IMG/VR virus record: IMGVR_UViG_3300020213_000503
Location: 1 to 37,832 of that record
Strand: one strand, 5' to 3'
DNA: 37,832 nt
From: a virus
The stretch's first letter is position 1. Each line of letters begins with the position of its first letter. Both the position numbers and the translations under genes were made by a program. The notes below the pieces were generated by a model. The model saw only the letters and a list, made by a program, of their open reading frames with translations. It was not told where the DNA came from and searched no databases. Positions 15,138-25,320 of this stretch are shown in pieces.

Positions 15138-16469
15138 ATGGCAACATACTCACCGGAATCATTAAAAATAACAGCTGCAACAACAGGCGGAAAATTTCAG
15201 CAAGGGGCCTGGTATTCCGGCCGTCAATTTTGGAATGGAACCTTATCTGATCCCGGGACCATTCATCCTGAATCAAATCAGCAAGGGGCAGGAAAAGCAG
15301 TAAGCGCAGAAGTTATCGCGCAAACAAGTCCCGGAAACGTTGCTTATATTAATAAAGAACGAGCGAATGTTGGACTTGCTCCGGCTCCTCAAACTACTCA
15401 GCAAGTTACATCTCTCTTGAATGATTATCAATCCGGGCTTTTTGAAGGTAGCGGTCCTGAAACACGTGGAGTACAAACAGCCTCAGAGATTGCAGCAGAT
15501 CTTAAATCCGGCGGATTATTACCAGGCGGTGCGCCTCCTACTCCCCCATCCTTAGTTGAGCAATATGGCGCGCTTCGTCAAACAGCCGGAGTTGATGCAA
15601 TTCAAGGCTCAATTACGGATCTTAAGGGACAGCAAGATGCAATTGCTTCTCAACTTCAAGTAACAAAGACTGCAGAAAAAGGAAAACCGGTTGCACAAAA
15701 CGTTATTGAAGGCCGCGTATCCCAAGAGCAACAAACTGCCCAGGATCAATATGATTTTATAGGTAGACAGTTAGGCAGAAAACAAGAGGAATTAAATTCT
15801 GCTTTGACGAATATTCAAATGATAATGCAGTTTTCTCAAACTGATTATCAGAATGCTTCAACTGCTTATAATACACAGTTCGATCATGCTATAAGTACAA
15901 TTAATTTAATCCGGGGAATTCAAAACGATCAAAAGACAGATATTCAAAGAGCGCAAGATAATGCCCGGGCAAATGCTCAGATCATGGTTAATGCTATTAA
16001 AGACGGGAATCTTGATATTAATTCCCTGGATCCTGCCTCTCAAGCTCAACTTAATAAGCTTGAAGTACAAGCAGGGCTTCCAATCGGGCTTTTTCAATCA
16101 CTTCGAATGGATCCAAAAGCAAACGTTCTATTTACTAGTTCAAATAATGGAATAACTCAAGTTGGTATTAGGAATCCGGACGGATCTGTAAGTGTGCAAA
16201 GTTATGGAACGGCAACCGGCGGCGGAAGTGATGCAAAGGTTGGAAGTCCAGAATATCAAGCGACTGCCAGGAGTAACATAGTGCAAGGAATGGCTCAGGC
16301 TGCAAATTCATATGGAAACGTAAGTCCTCAAGTATGGGCTGCCGGATTGCAGGCATGGATTTCTGATACAGGAAAAGACAGACGATCATTTATTGATGCT
16401 TTCCGAGATTATGCTGATACTAACAGAGGGGATTTTGATAAAGTTTATTTTGATCGGGAAAAATATTAG
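15138..16469 (+). CDS. Virion-associated coiled-coil protein
   Basis: 443 residues. The N-terminal ~150 residues are Gly/Pro/Gln rich (FQQGAWYSGRQFWNGTLSDP, GNVAYINKERANVGLAP). Residues ~160-290 form a long Gln/Ala-rich helix or coiled coil. The rest is mixed, with VWAAGLQAWISDTGKDRRSF. No transmembrane segment or enzyme motif. It is co-transcribed with the giant polyvalent gene 12 bp downstream, so both may be inner or ejected virion proteins. Family not recognised. Confidence 0.6.
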   Translation: MATYSPESLKITAATTGGKFQQGAWYSGRQFWNGTLSDPGTIHPESNQQGAGKAVSAEVIAQTSPGNVAYINKERANVGLAPAPQTTQQVTSLLNDYQSGLFEGSGPETRGVQTASEIAADLKSGGLLPGGAPPTPPSLVEQYGALRQTAGVDAIQGSITDLKGQQDAIASQLQVTKTAEKGKPVAQNVIEGRVSQEQQTAQDQYDFIGRQLGRKQEELNSALTNIQMIMQFSQTDYQNASTAYNTQFDHAISTINLIRGIQNDQKTDIQRAQDNARANAQIMVNAIKDGNLDINSLDPASQAQLNKLEVQAGLPIGLFQSLRMDPKANVLFTSSNNGITQVGIRNPDGSVSVQSYGTATGGGSDAKVGSPEYQATARSNIVQGMAQAANSYGNVSPQVWAAGLQAWISDTGKDRRSFIDAFRDYADTNRGDFDKVYFDREKY

Positions 16470-16481
16470 GAGTAAATATGT

Positions 16482-19400
16482 ATGAGCCTATCAAGCGATT
16501 TTTACGAAGAACAAAGAAAAAAGAAAAAACCTTCTCAAGTAGCCGCAGATTCTCCTAGCGGTTCTGAGACTGCATCTCAAAGCTTTTTAAATACTGCAAA
16601 AAGTGGTGGATATAAAACAACTACAACGCCTTCTACTGCAAAACCTCAACCGGTTGAAGTTGCAAAGCCAAAAACTCCTAGTTTAATTGACAGGGTAAAA
16701 GGCGCGGTTGATTCTGTTGCTAAAGCTTTTCAGCCTCAAAAAATCATAGCTCCAATTCCGGAGAAAGATATTATTAAAACGGTCCCAAAAGAAAAAACTT
16801 TTTTAGAAAAGACTTTTGAAACTAATCAGCAATTTGGTGGCCCGGCAAATCCTATTGCAATTGCAATTAATACGATAAACATTATTGATGCCGCGTATAA
16901 AGGTTTGGATCAATTTATAGTAGGATCCCAGGATGCAATTTATAAATCTGCGTTAATTGAGGGAACAGATAAGGAAACTACCCGGGATCAAATTATACTT
17001 TCTATAGCAAAACCTCTTGCAGTTGCCCAAAAGAAAATTATTGAGCCGGTTCTTTTCAATAAGGCTACGGCTCCCATAATGAAGGGGTTTGCAGAAACTT
17101 ATCTTGGCGGATCAAAGCAGGTAATGGCTACTCTTGAAACAAAAATTCAGCCTACAAACAATCCACTTATGCAAGGCTATAATACGGTTGGGGAATTGAC
17201 CGGGGCAGTAATAGCATTTCTGGCAGGTGGGCAAGTTATAAAAGGCTTACAGCTTGGTAAGGCTACCCTTCCGGTTCTTTTCGGGACCATAGGACAAACT
17301 TCCGCAGCTCCGGATACTACGGTTATGCAGCGCCTTGAGAAATTACCGGTTGATGTAGTTGCCGGATGGTTGCTTTCAAAAGTTCCGGCCGCAAAAAAGC
17401 TTTTAAGTCCACAAGCATTAAAACAGGCAGGAATTGCCGCCGGAATATTAGGAGGTCAATCTTTAATTAATAGTTTAATTGTAGGTTTACCAAAAGAAAA
17501 AGCAGTTGAGGCCGCAGTAAAGATGGCAATAATTGCCGGGCTTTTCCATATTGGCGGAACTGCAACCGGGCTTTTCACGAATAAATTATTAACCAGTAAA
17601 TATGGCAGCGGAAAAATTGAATTAACTCCGGAACAGGCAAGAGTACAAATGAATGCTACCGATCTTTCAAAACCCGAAGCAGTTAAGGCTAGAAACGTAC
17701 TTGAAAAAGCTACCCTACAGGCTGAAAGAGAGGGTAAAAACTTATTGATCGATATAAACGTTACAGAAAAAAGCGCAGTAGCAAAATTATTTAATGCTAA
17801 AACTCCTCAAGGCCGCGCATTTACAATAGAACTTGTTGAGGCAAAACAAATAAAACTTATCGGTGAAGAAGGCGCGCCTTCAAAACCGGGTGCTCCCGTT
17901 CCTAAACCGGTTCCGGCTCCGGTAAGACAAACTGATGTGCCACCGGAGAATCTACCACCCGTAATTGCAAAAGAATTTGCTAAAAGAGAAGCTGAAAAGT
18001 CGGGGGACGCACCAACTACTATTCCTCAAGAACTTCAACCATTAGTAGAAGAAGCCAGGAAGTATAAGAGTGCGGAGGAGTTATTAAGAAATCAATTTGG
18101 TGATGTATTAACGCCAGTAAAACCAGTTGGTGATTTATGGAAAAGTAAAGACAATACAATTTTTGTAGAATCAAAACGCCCAGGAATGATAAACTGGTTA
18201 AGACAAAAAAAGAATGTAATTGAATCTGCCGATGAAGCTGGAAATAATATAATTAGAGTAGTAGTTAAAAAGGATTTAATCTCCACCCAAGCTACAGGAG
18301 GAGTAAAGCCAGTAGGAGAACCAATAACCGTTAAGGATACAGACGAGCTTTTAACATATATTGATCGCCAGGGATATAGAACTCCGGAACAGATTGCAAC
18401 GCTTAAAGCAGACATTATTAAAAATGGAATTAAATATCCGATTGAATTAATTGATAACGGGGATGGAACTTTCGAAATAAATGATGGTACTCACAGGATT
18501 CAGATTGCAAAAGATCTAGGAATTAAAGAATTGCCGGTTAAAATTGTTAAGACAAAAGGGAAAGTTGCACAACAACCAGTATTTCAGGAGTTTAAGATTG
18601 GTGATGTTCTTGATCCACAAGGAAATACTAATATGGTTGGTAAGGTAACAATAAGAGAAATAACAGGAAATACATTAAAGTTTGTTGATTCAAAAGGAAC
18701 TGAATTTGCTGGTATGCAACGCTCACTTGTTAGGGATCTTGTTAAGGGAAATAGTTGGAAACGTGTTCCAGTTAGTGATACCACTCCCCCACCGTCTAAA
18801 GAGGTCCCAAAGAAGCCCTCTCAGGCACAAAAAAAACAAGAGGGGATCGGTAGGGTAGGGGAGCCTATTATTAAATCTTTTGATAAAAAAGGCCGGGAAA
18901 TATCATCTGAGAAGAAAGGATCTTTCAGCACAAAAGGTGCTAAGGCAGCACAAGCCATATTCGTTGAGAAAATTGCTAAAATTGGTATTACCGCAAACAG
19001 CCAGGCGGAATTAATCGCTAAGGTTGAACCGTTTATTGATGAATCAATTGCAAACGCCGGCAATGATAAAGAAGTTTTAAGAGGACTTAGGACCGCGCTT
19101 AATAAAGAGATGTTTGGATATATTGGTTATTCCGGAAATTATAAAGCCGATTATGCAACACTCCGGACAATGATGGATTCTCCGGACATTGGTGATTACT
19201 TAGGAATTCTCGAAACTAAAATTGCAGAGATAGATAATATTTTAACAACCGGTGACGTTAGTTATTCTTCTTCGAAAGCTTCTATTGGTGATTACGCAGA
19301 GTTGCCAAATAGAACAACTGAAATTAAAGATGTGCCGGCAGTTGAATTTCCTGAAATGGTAAAGATTGCAAAAACATTGATGGGACAATATCCGATTGTT

Positions 19401-22400
19401 AGAACGCCGCGGTTTAGACCTTCACTTGGTGGTAGGCCAGGCGGAGTTTTCTTTGCAACACAAAACGGAAAGATAATTTTAAATCCTGAAATATTTAAAG
19501 ACCCTGTTCAAGCTGCAAAAACCTTAGCGCATGAATTAGGCCATTTAGCAGATTATCTTCCGGATAAAACATTGAGCCGGGGAAATTTACTAGGGCGTAT
19601 TGCTTCACTTAATAAGTACATGAAAACAATGCTTAGGGAATTTCCGGGATCTGAGGGCGAACTTTTAACAACAAAAGAAAGAGCAAAGATTAAAAGAGCT
19701 GCAGAAAAAGAAGGAAAAACTAATTATGAAATAATAACAAAAGAAATTGAAGTAGGAACAGAGCCTACAAATCCCGAGGAGATTCTATCTATATGGAGAG
19801 ATGCAACTGTCGGAATTAAGAATAAAGAGCTTCTAGCGTATATACAGGGCCTTTCCGATGCACAAAAAAAAGAGATTGCAATCAACGCCATGCGTGGCAA
19901 GATCCCGGAATGGGTAAATTTTGTTCATTCGATCAAGGAAACAATTACTCAAAAAGTCCTTAAAAATTCTCCTTCTGATATTCGAAAGATATATCAGCGC
20001 ATGGTTAAGGAAGAAATTGTTAAACGCCACTTCTTTGATCTTTTGACAATTAAAAGAGAGCTGCAAGTCTTATCTAATAAATGGAGGCCTGTAGATTTAA
20101 ACCTTGCTCCGGAGGGATACTTGACATACAGAAAAGATCCGGCCGAGCTTTACGCTGATGCAATCTCAGTTCTATTTAATGATCCGGTCCTACTAAAAGA
20201 AGAAGCTCCTACGTTCTGGAAAGCATTTTTTAATTACTTGGATGTAAAACCCGAGGTTAAGGATGCCCTATTCTCTACTTGGGATCTTCTTAATAAAGGT
20301 GAGGAAGCGGTTTTTCAATCAAGACAAGCTGACGTTGAGCAAATGTTTGACAATTCAGAGCAGCAATTTACAGTTAAGAATTTAGAAAAACAAAAACAAA
20401 AAACAAATTTTATCTATACTCTTAAGCTTCTTTTTGACAGCAAGAATACACCGCTAAAAAGAAAAGTAAATATTGCCAGGAAAAAAGGGAGTTTAATTGA
20501 CAGTAATCTTGATCCGGTTTTTGCATACGAAGGCTTAAGTTATATGGATGGTAAGCTTGAAAATCTTGTTCAACAGAATTATCAGCCTCTCTTTGAGAAT
20601 GCACAAAAAATATCTGATGATGGTTGGACAAAGCTTGGATCTATTCTTTTATACGAGCGCTCTTTGAATGAACGCGGCGAGTTGGCAAACCCTCTTGGAT
20701 ATAGTCCTAAGACCGCACAGGATCAACTAGCAGGCCTTGAAAAGTCAATGACCCCCCAGGACTGGAAAGCAATTCAAGAGGTCCTTAAATCGTTTAGAGA
20801 AGTGACACAGAAGATTGTAAAGATGGCAGATGAGGGAGAATTTTATCCCCCGGATCTTTTAAAGCAAATGAAAGCAAACGATTCTTATGCAACGTATCAG
20901 GTAATTGATTATCTTGATACTTATATTTCAGCTCATGTTAATAAATCTATCGGGACCTTAAAAGAAATTGCCAATCCTGCAACCTCAACCGTTATGAAAG
21001 GAATTTCAGTTGTTAAAGCAATTGAAAGAAATAATGCTAAAAAGATTGCAGTCAACTTTTTTAAAGCTAATTTCCCGGATGAAATTACCCCGGCTAAAAG
21101 TGTTTTTAAAGGAAAACGTATGGAGTTTATAGAATCAAAGGATATGGATCTTGCAATGGTTAAGCTCATTGAAAAAGGAAAAATGACAGCATACTACGTT
21201 GAAAAAGATCTTGCGGATAATATTAATAACACTTCAAACGAAACCATTATAAAAACTGCAAAAATAATGAGAGTATTAACAGCATCGGGAATTTACAGGC
21301 CTCTTTTTACCAGTCTTAATTTAGGATTTTCAACATTTAACTTTATCCGCGATTTTCAACGTTATTGGACCAACGTTCCGGATTATACCTTAGCTCAAGC
21401 TATAACTTCATTTCCGAGAGCTTTATATCGTTATGGGCAGGCAATACCGGCTGCAAAAGCAAGAGCAACAAATAAACTTCATCCGACAATTACAGCTATG
21501 AAAGAATTGAATATAATCGGCGCTTCTTATAACGGCGTATTCGAACACCAGGAAGTAAGTCCTGATGATATGCAGATTGAGCGCATTATGAAACAGTACG
21601 GGCTTTTGGATAAAACTAAGAAACGCCGGATATTTACTCCGATATATAACGTTTTAGATGGAATTGAAGCGTTCAATAATTTTATTGAAACGTTACCAAA
21701 GGTTGCAGGTTATAACGAGATTAAAGGCAGCGGCCGGATGACTGATCTTGAAATGGCAGATTTTATTCGTACTAAGGTTGGATCCCCTAACTTTAGATCA
21801 AAGGGGCAGCTGACACCTATAACAAATTCTATTCTTCTTTTCTCAAATGCCATAAAGGAAGGTATTAAATCTGATATACAGGTAGCGGCCGGGAAAGCAG
21901 GAAAACAATCAGCCGGCGGATTTTGGTGGAAAACAACTGTTTCAACATTTTTACCTACTATGCTTATGTTTGCTGCCGGCGCAGGACTTCTTGGCAAATG
22001 GCTTGAGGATCGCTTTAAAGATATTTCAGAGTATGACAAAACAAACTTTACTATTATTCCAACCGGAGTTGATAAGAACGGTAAAACAACTTATATAAGA
22101 GTTCCCCGGGCTGAAACTCAAAGATTCGTGGGAGGACTTTTTTATAAAATAATGAGAACCGCGGAGCGCAAGGATCTTAAGCTTGAAGATGTTTTTGATG
22201 TGTTTGATTATGGAGCCGGACAGCTGCCTAATATAACGCCTCTATGGTCCGGAGGCGGCGCTTTACTTTCCTATCTTTCCGGAAATAATCCATATGATTC
22301 TTTCCGTAATAGAAATATTATTCCGGAAATTGAATTTAATGCCGGCTTTAAGGATTCATTGCCTATATTTGTTGACTGGTTTGTTAAGAATCAAGGGGCA

Positions 22401-22937
22401 GGAATCATACTCCCCAGCTATGTAGACAAAAATCCTACTGATCTTCAAAAAAAACTAGCACTCCCTTTCATTTCAAACGTTGTGGGTAGATGGATAAAAG
22501 TTTCAGATTACGGTCAAACAGAAGCGAACAGAAGAATCACGGATAAAATTGAAAGTGAAGCTGCTAAGAAAACTCTTGATACAAGACAAAAGCTTGATGA
22601 TGCAATAAAAGAATATAAGGGTGGTACGCAATCTTATACAAGAAGAAAGCAAATTGAAAGGCAGCTTGTAAAAGATGTTGTTGGAACAGTAAGAACCTCA
22701 GATGAGAAAAGCGCAAAAACAAGGTTAATTAAAAAGTTTGAGATGGGACTTCTCCGGGGATCTGCGGATCCATTAACTGATTCCATTATTGATGCTAATA
22801 CAAATGGTGCAAAGGTTGAGCTGATCTATGCCGCGAAAGATAAACTTGGGTCCGGATATAAAGACTACATAAGGGAATTGAAACGCAAGAATGTTATTTC
22901 AGATGATGTTACGGCAAAGCTAAGAAGGAAAAAATGA
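16482..22937 (+). CDS. Giant polyvalent virion protein (ParB-like, HExxH peptidase, LPD38-like)
   Basis: 2,151 residues, the largest gene. AGGAG lies about 9 nt before the ATG. The visible order is a low-complexity Lys/Pro start; hydrophobic glycine-rich segments (~235-365); and a ParB/sulfiredoxin-like domain (~610-695) with YRTPEQIATLKADI and INDGTHRIQIAKDLG. A zinc-peptidase-like LAHELGHLADYLP follows at ~1014-1026, then long helical regions. A C-terminal part (~1600-1890) with FIRDFQRYW and a hydrophobic TFLPTMLMFAAGAGLLGKW resembles large polyvalent protein domain LPD38. Such proteins are packaged in virions and injected with the DNA. Domain names are by motif resemblance only. Parts around 18,010-18,370 and 18,545-18,890 lack CCGG and may be newer insertions. 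Confidence 0.72.
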   Translation: MSLSSDFYEEQRKKKKPSQVAADSPSGSETASQSFLNTAKSGGYKTTTTPSTAKPQPVEVAKPKTPSLIDRVKGAVDSVAKAFQPQKIIAPIPEKDIIKTVPKEKTFLEKTFETNQQFGGPANPIAIAINTINIIDAAYKGLDQFIVGSQDAIYKSALIEGTDKETTRDQIILSIAKPLAVAQKKIIEPVLFNKATAPIMKGFAETYLGGSKQVMATLETKIQPTNNPLMQGYNTVGELTGAVIAFLAGGQVIKGLQLGKATLPVLFGTIGQTSAAPDTTVMQRLEKLPVDVVAGWLLSKVPAAKKLLSPQALKQAGIAAGILGGQSLINSLIVGLPKEKAVEAAVKMAIIAGLFHIGGTATGLFTNKLLTSKYGSGKIELTPEQARVQMNATDLSKPEAVKARNVLEKATLQAEREGKNLLIDINVTEKSAVAKLFNAKTPQGRAFTIELVEAKQIKLIGEEGAPSKPGAPVPKPVPAPVRQTDVPPENLPPVIAKEFAKREAEKSGDAPTTIPQELQPLVEEARKYKSAEELLRNQFGDVLTPVKPVGDLWKSKDNTIFVESKRPGMINWLRQKKNVIESADEAGNNIIRVVVKKDLISTQATGGVKPVGEPITVKDTDELLTYIDRQGYRTPEQIATLKADIIKNGIKYPIELIDNGDGTFEINDGTHRIQIAKDLGIKELPVKIVKTKGKVAQQPVFQEFKIGDVLDPQGNTNMVGKVTIREITGNTLKFVDSKGTEFAGMQRSLVRDLVKGNSWKRVPVSDTTPPPSKEVPKKPSQAQKKQEGIGRVGEPIIKSFDKKGREISSEKKGSFSTKGAKAAQAIFVEKIAKIGITANSQAELIAKVEPFIDESIANAGNDKEVLRGLRTALNKEMFGYIGYSGNYKADYATLRTMMDSPDIGDYLGILETKIAEIDNILTTGDVSYSSSKASIGDYAELPNRTTEIKDVPAVEFPEMVKIAKTLMGQYPIVRTPRFRPSLGGRPGGVFFATQNGKIILNPEIFKDPVQAAKTLAHELGHLADYLPDKTLSRGNLLGRIASLNKYMKTMLREFPGSEGELLTTKERAKIKRAAEKEGKTNYEIITKEIEVGTEPTNPEEILSIWRDATVGIKNKELLAYIQGLSDAQKKEIAINAMRGKIPEWVNFVHSIKETITQKVLKNSPSDIRKIYQRMVKEEIVKRHFFDLLTIKRELQVLSNKWRPVDLNLAPEGYLTYRKDPAELYADAISVLFNDPVLLKEEAPTFWKAFFNYLDVKPEVKDALFSTWDLLNKGEEAVFQSRQADVEQMFDNSEQQFTVKNLEKQKQKTNFIYTLKLLFDSKNTPLKRKVNIARKKGSLIDSNLDPVFAYEGLSYMDGKLENLVQQNYQPLFENAQKISDDGWTKLGSILLYERSLNERGELANPLGYSPKTAQDQLAGLEKSMTPQDWKAIQEVLKSFREVTQKIVKMADEGEFYPPDLLKQMKANDSYATYQVIDYLDTYISAHVNKSIGTLKEIANPATSTVMKGISVVKAIERNNAKKIAVNFFKANFPDEITPAKSVFKGKRMEFIESKDMDLAMVKLIEKGKMTAYYVEKDLADNINNTSNETIIKTAKIMRVLTASGIYRPLFTSLNLGFSTFNFIRDFQRYWTNVPDYTLAQAITSFPRALYRYGQAIPAAKARATNKLHPTITAMKELNIIGASYNGVFEHQEVSPDDMQIERIMKQYGLLDKTKKRRIFTPIYNVLDGIEAFNNFIETLPKVAGYNEIKGSGRMTDLEMADFIRTKVGSPNFRSKGQLTPITNSILLFSNAIKEGIKSDIQVAAGKAGKQSAGGFWWKTTVSTFLPTMLMFAAGAGLLGKWLEDRFKDISEYDKTNFTIIPTGVDKNGKTTYIRVPRAETQRFVGGLFYKIMRTAERKDLKLEDVFDVFDYGAGQLPNITPLWSGGGALLSYLSGNNPYDSFRNRNIIPEIEFNAGFKDSLPIFVDWFVKNQGAGIILPSYVDKNPTDLQKKLALPFISNVVGRWIKVSDYGQTEANRRITDKIESEAAKKTLDTRQKLDDAIKEYKGGTQSYTRRKQIERQLVKDVVGTVRTSDEKSAKTRLIKKFEMGLLRGSADPLTDSIIDANTNGAKVELIYAAKDKLGSGYKDYIRELKRKNVISDDVTAKLRRKK

Positions 22938-23146
22938 CATTAATTACTGCCTACATAACTTTCGGGTTTTGTATCCTGAGTTTAATTTCATGGGGAATTG
23001 TACTTACGTATAGAAACGGTTTTTACACCGGGTGGTTTAAGAAAATGGTTGAAAGTAAATATGGGGATTTAATTCTACTTATTACAGGATTGATTGTTCT
23101 ATTCTCAATTTTCTTTTCTTATAGCCCGGACAGTTTTTGGTATTAA
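22934..23146 (+). CDS. Small two-span membrane protein
   Basis: 70 residues with two predicted membrane helices, about residues 3-25 (AYITFGFCILSLISWGIVL) and 45-65 (LILLITGLIVLFSIFFSY), joined by a basic loop. It overlaps the polyvalent gene by 4 bp. It begins the lysis-type cluster and could be a holin-like or ejection membrane component; nothing specific identifies it. Confidence 0.6.
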   Translation: MTLITAYITFGFCILSLISWGIVLTYRNGFYTGWFKKMVESKYGDLILLITGLIVLFSIFFSYSPDSFWY

Positions 23147-23169
23147 GAAATTTGATGTGATATTAAAAT

Positions 23170-23460
23170 ATGGATCCAATAACAACTTATTTTGCAACCC
23201 AGGGAATTTTAGGAGTAATTATACTCATGCTTATTGCCGTAGTTATTTATCAGCAAAGAAAAAATGATGCGCAATTTAAACAAATTACAGAACTTCAAGA
23301 TAAGCGAATTGCAGATGCGAATCAATATACTGCAAATTATATTGCTGTAGCAAAAGAGGTTGTTGAAACAAGCAAGGATCATTTAATTTCTTTGACCTTT
23401 TTACAAAAAGCGGTTGATTCTCTTGCAGTATCAATGCAAAAATTATTGGATAATAAATAA
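23170..23460 (+). CDS. Single-span membrane protein with coiled coil (XhlA/holin-associated type)
   Basis: 96 residues. One N-terminal membrane helix (GILGVIILMLIAVVIYQQ, about 12-30) is followed by a long charged helix with regular hydrophobic spacing. The layout resembles the small membrane proteins that accompany phage holins. It ends directly before the next start. Confidence 0.6.
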   Translation: MDPITTYFATQGILGVIILMLIAVVIYQQRKNDAQFKQITELQDKRIADANQYTANYIAVAKEVVETSKDHLISLTFLQKAVDSLAVSMQKLLDNK

Positions 23461-23461
23461 T

Positions 23462-23698
23462 ATGAATGTTTTAAATATATTTTTCGGTAAAAAAGAAAAA
23501 GAGCAGGCTGAAAGAAATGCTATGGTTGATAGGCTTGTGGATCAAAAAAAGAATAAATTTATAAAACAAATGGGTGAAATAAGAAAACAAGCCATACGAA
23601 CGCATAAAAGCACTAGGAAAGTACACGAGGATTCTGCTAAGCTTTTAATGGTGGTTGATGATATAACAATGCAAATTGACAAGGCTACCAGACTATGA
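23462..23698 (+). CDS. Small basic helical protein (78 aa)
   Basis: The ATG at 23462 comes 1 nt after the previous stop; a longer frame from 23414 would overlap that gene. The product is highly charged and helical (GKKEKEQAERNAMVDRLVDQ, then IRKQAIRTHKSTRKVHEDSA). No membrane segment. It overlaps the next gene by 4 bp. Unknown function within the lysis cluster. Confidence 0.6.
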   Translation: MNVLNIFFGKKEKEQAERNAMVDRLVDQKKNKFIKQMGEIRKQAIRTHKSTRKVHEDSAKLLMVVDDITMQIDKATRL

Positions 23699-24135
23699 AT
23701 ATTTTAAACGATTTTACAATATCTTTTAGCAACATCGGAATAATTCTATCTATTATTATAAGAATTATTACTTCTATTATTTTATTGTGGCTTGTTATTC
23801 CCCTTCAAATAAAACAAGCCCAGGTTAAGAATGGTTTAAAAACGCTTCGCAAAGCGCTTTTACTTTCAGGGCTTCTTTTATTTCTGATTGATACGGTTGG
23901 TCTTATTATTATTGTTATACGTCCGATCGCAAATTCGGCAACAATTAAACTTGTTATAGATATAGCTTCAATCATAAATAGTATTGGATTATTTTCTTTA
24001 GGGATATTATGGTTCTTAATCTATAAGCAGCAATTTACGGATAAAAATATTAAGCTCCATGAAAAGGTTGAAAAGCGGAAAAAAAAGGATGATATAGCTC
24101 AGGCCAAAGTTGACAAAAAAGCCTTAAAAGCCTAA
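23695..24135 (+). CDS. Membrane protein with three to four spans
   Basis: 146 residues. Hydrophobic segments lie near 12-37, 50-75 and 84-110, followed by a strongly basic, Lys-rich tail (EKVEKRKKKDDIAQAKVDKK). That topology with a charged C-terminal tail is seen in several phage holins, but the length is above the usual 70-120. It sits just upstream of the amidase. Confidence 0.6.
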   Translation: MNILNDFTISFSNIGIILSIIIRIITSIILLWLVIPLQIKQAQVKNGLKTLRKALLLSGLLLFLIDTVGLIIIVIRPIANSATIKLVIDIASIINSIGLFSLGILWFLIYKQQFTDKNIKLHEKVEKRKKKDDIAQAKVDKKALKA

Positions 24136-24144
24136 ACTATACAT

Positions 24145-24879
24145 ATGGCAAAGTTCATTGGATTACAAGCCGGCCACGAGAACGCCAAGAACAATTGCGT
24201 TCCGGCTCTAAGACCAGAGACAGGCGCTCCGGGAGAAGTTGAATTCACAGTTAGGATCCGCAATAGACTTTCTCAAATATTACTCTCAAAGAAAAATGCA
24301 GATGGCAGTAAAGCTTTTGCTGTTCAACTGGATGATGCAACCGCGAACTGTCAATCAAATACTACCGGAAAAAACTTCGATCTTTATTTAGTGCTTCACT
24401 ATGAATCAGATACCCACGGAAAAGACGGCGGAATGATTACAGCTCCGGATCCCTCAGTGGACGTAGTAAATGCAGAATCAAGAAGAATCTCAAAAGCTAT
24501 TGAATCAGAATATTTCAAAAACACCGGAATAATTAATCGTCCGGAATGGATTACTAACAATATGACTTTCTATTATATGTGGGCTTCCTTAACTGCTTCT
24601 ACACCATGCGTTTTGCTTGAATGCGGAGTAGGCCTCAATGCTCACGATAAAGTTATTCTTGCTGATACAGACCGCGTTGCAAATGCAATTGCCCGGGGAA
24701 TCTGTAAAGCTTTCAATGTTCCCTTCGATGCGCCAACTCCTCCGGTTCCAACTCCGCCTGCAGTAGATTTTCAGAAAAAATATAATGATGAAGTAAAAGC
24801 ACACAGCGTAACAAAAGAGGACCTTAAAAAGACCAATGACCGTATCAAGTCAATCAAAGACTTCACCGCAAGTACATAA
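24145..24879 (+). CDS. N-acetylmuramoyl-L-alanine amidase (endolysin)
   Basis: 244 residues. The Amidase_3 fold is indicated by IGLQAGHE (zinc His at residue ~10), LYLVLHYESD (His at ~86, replacing the usual SIHxN strand) and CVLLECGVG (catalytic or zinc Glu at ~160). It cleaves the bond between muramic acid and the stem peptide. No signal peptide is present, so release needs a holin. After a Pro-rich linker (APTPPVPTPPAVD, ~198-210) comes a charged ~30-residue tail. It overlaps the next gene by 1 bp. Confidence 0.85.
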   Translation: MAKFIGLQAGHENAKNNCVPALRPETGAPGEVEFTVRIRNRLSQILLSKKNADGSKAFAVQLDDATANCQSNTTGKNFDLYLVLHYESDTHGKDGGMITAPDPSVDVVNAESRRISKAIESEYFKNTGIINRPEWITNNMTFYYMWASLTASTPCVLLECGVGLNAHDKVILADTDRVANAIARGICKAFNVPFDAPTPPVPTPPAVDFQKKYNDEVKAHSVTKEDLKKTNDRIKSIKDFTAST

Positions 24880-25313
24880 TGTCAGATAAAGCTTTAGACA
24901 AAATTGTTGAACATCTCATTAAAACCGCAATCTCAGAGATTACGGATAGCCTTCCTGATATTGTAAAAAAGACTGTTTATCAGCAGCTTGAGCAGGTTTA
25001 TAAAACGCAGCAAGATCAATTAAAAGATCTTTCAGATATTAGAGATGATCTTAATGACTTCGATAAAAGATTTTCAAATATGCAAATTCTCCTTGACACA
25101 ATTGACAGCCGGACCATAGAAATTAAAAATACCCAGGATAAGGGACCTAAAAATATGGAAAAGCACGTAACAACTGCAGTCAATGAGGCCGTTGAAGCCT
25201 CGGTTCCGGAAGCAATGAAGTCGGTTGTTGAGCCTAAAAAACGAACGCTTATGCTTAAAGTACCTGAGCTAAAATGGTATCAAAGAGTAAAACATTTTAT
25301 AAAGAGGGGGTGA
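24879..25313 (+). CDS. Coiled-coil protein in the lysis cluster
   Basis: 144 residues, mostly helical with heptad-like spacing (LSDIRDDLNDFDKRFSNMQ, then LLDTIDSRTIEIKN). It has a basic end, YQRVKHFIKRG. ATG overlaps the amidase stop (TAATG). No membrane span. It could be an accessory factor or spanin-like spacer, but it lacks a signal or lipobox, so I leave it unassigned. Confidence 0.6.
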   Translation: MSDKALDKIVEHLIKTAISEITDSLPDIVKKTVYQQLEQVYKTQQDQLKDLSDIRDDLNDFDKRFSNMQILLDTIDSRTIEIKNTQDKGPKNMEKHVTTAVNEAVEASVPEAMKSVVEPKKRTLMLKVPELKWYQRVKHFIKRG

Positions 25314-25320
25314 AAATATT

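Noticed and set aside
18092-22039. Several minus-strand frames of 60-110 codons inside the polyvalent gene
   Set aside because: They lie opposite a continuous, motif-bearing gene, have no ribosome sites or promoters and look like shadows of its codon pattern.
23158-23169. Leaderless promoter before the gene at 23170
   Set aside because: TGTGATATTAA is AT-rich, but no hexamer falls at the 6-nt distance seen elsewhere.
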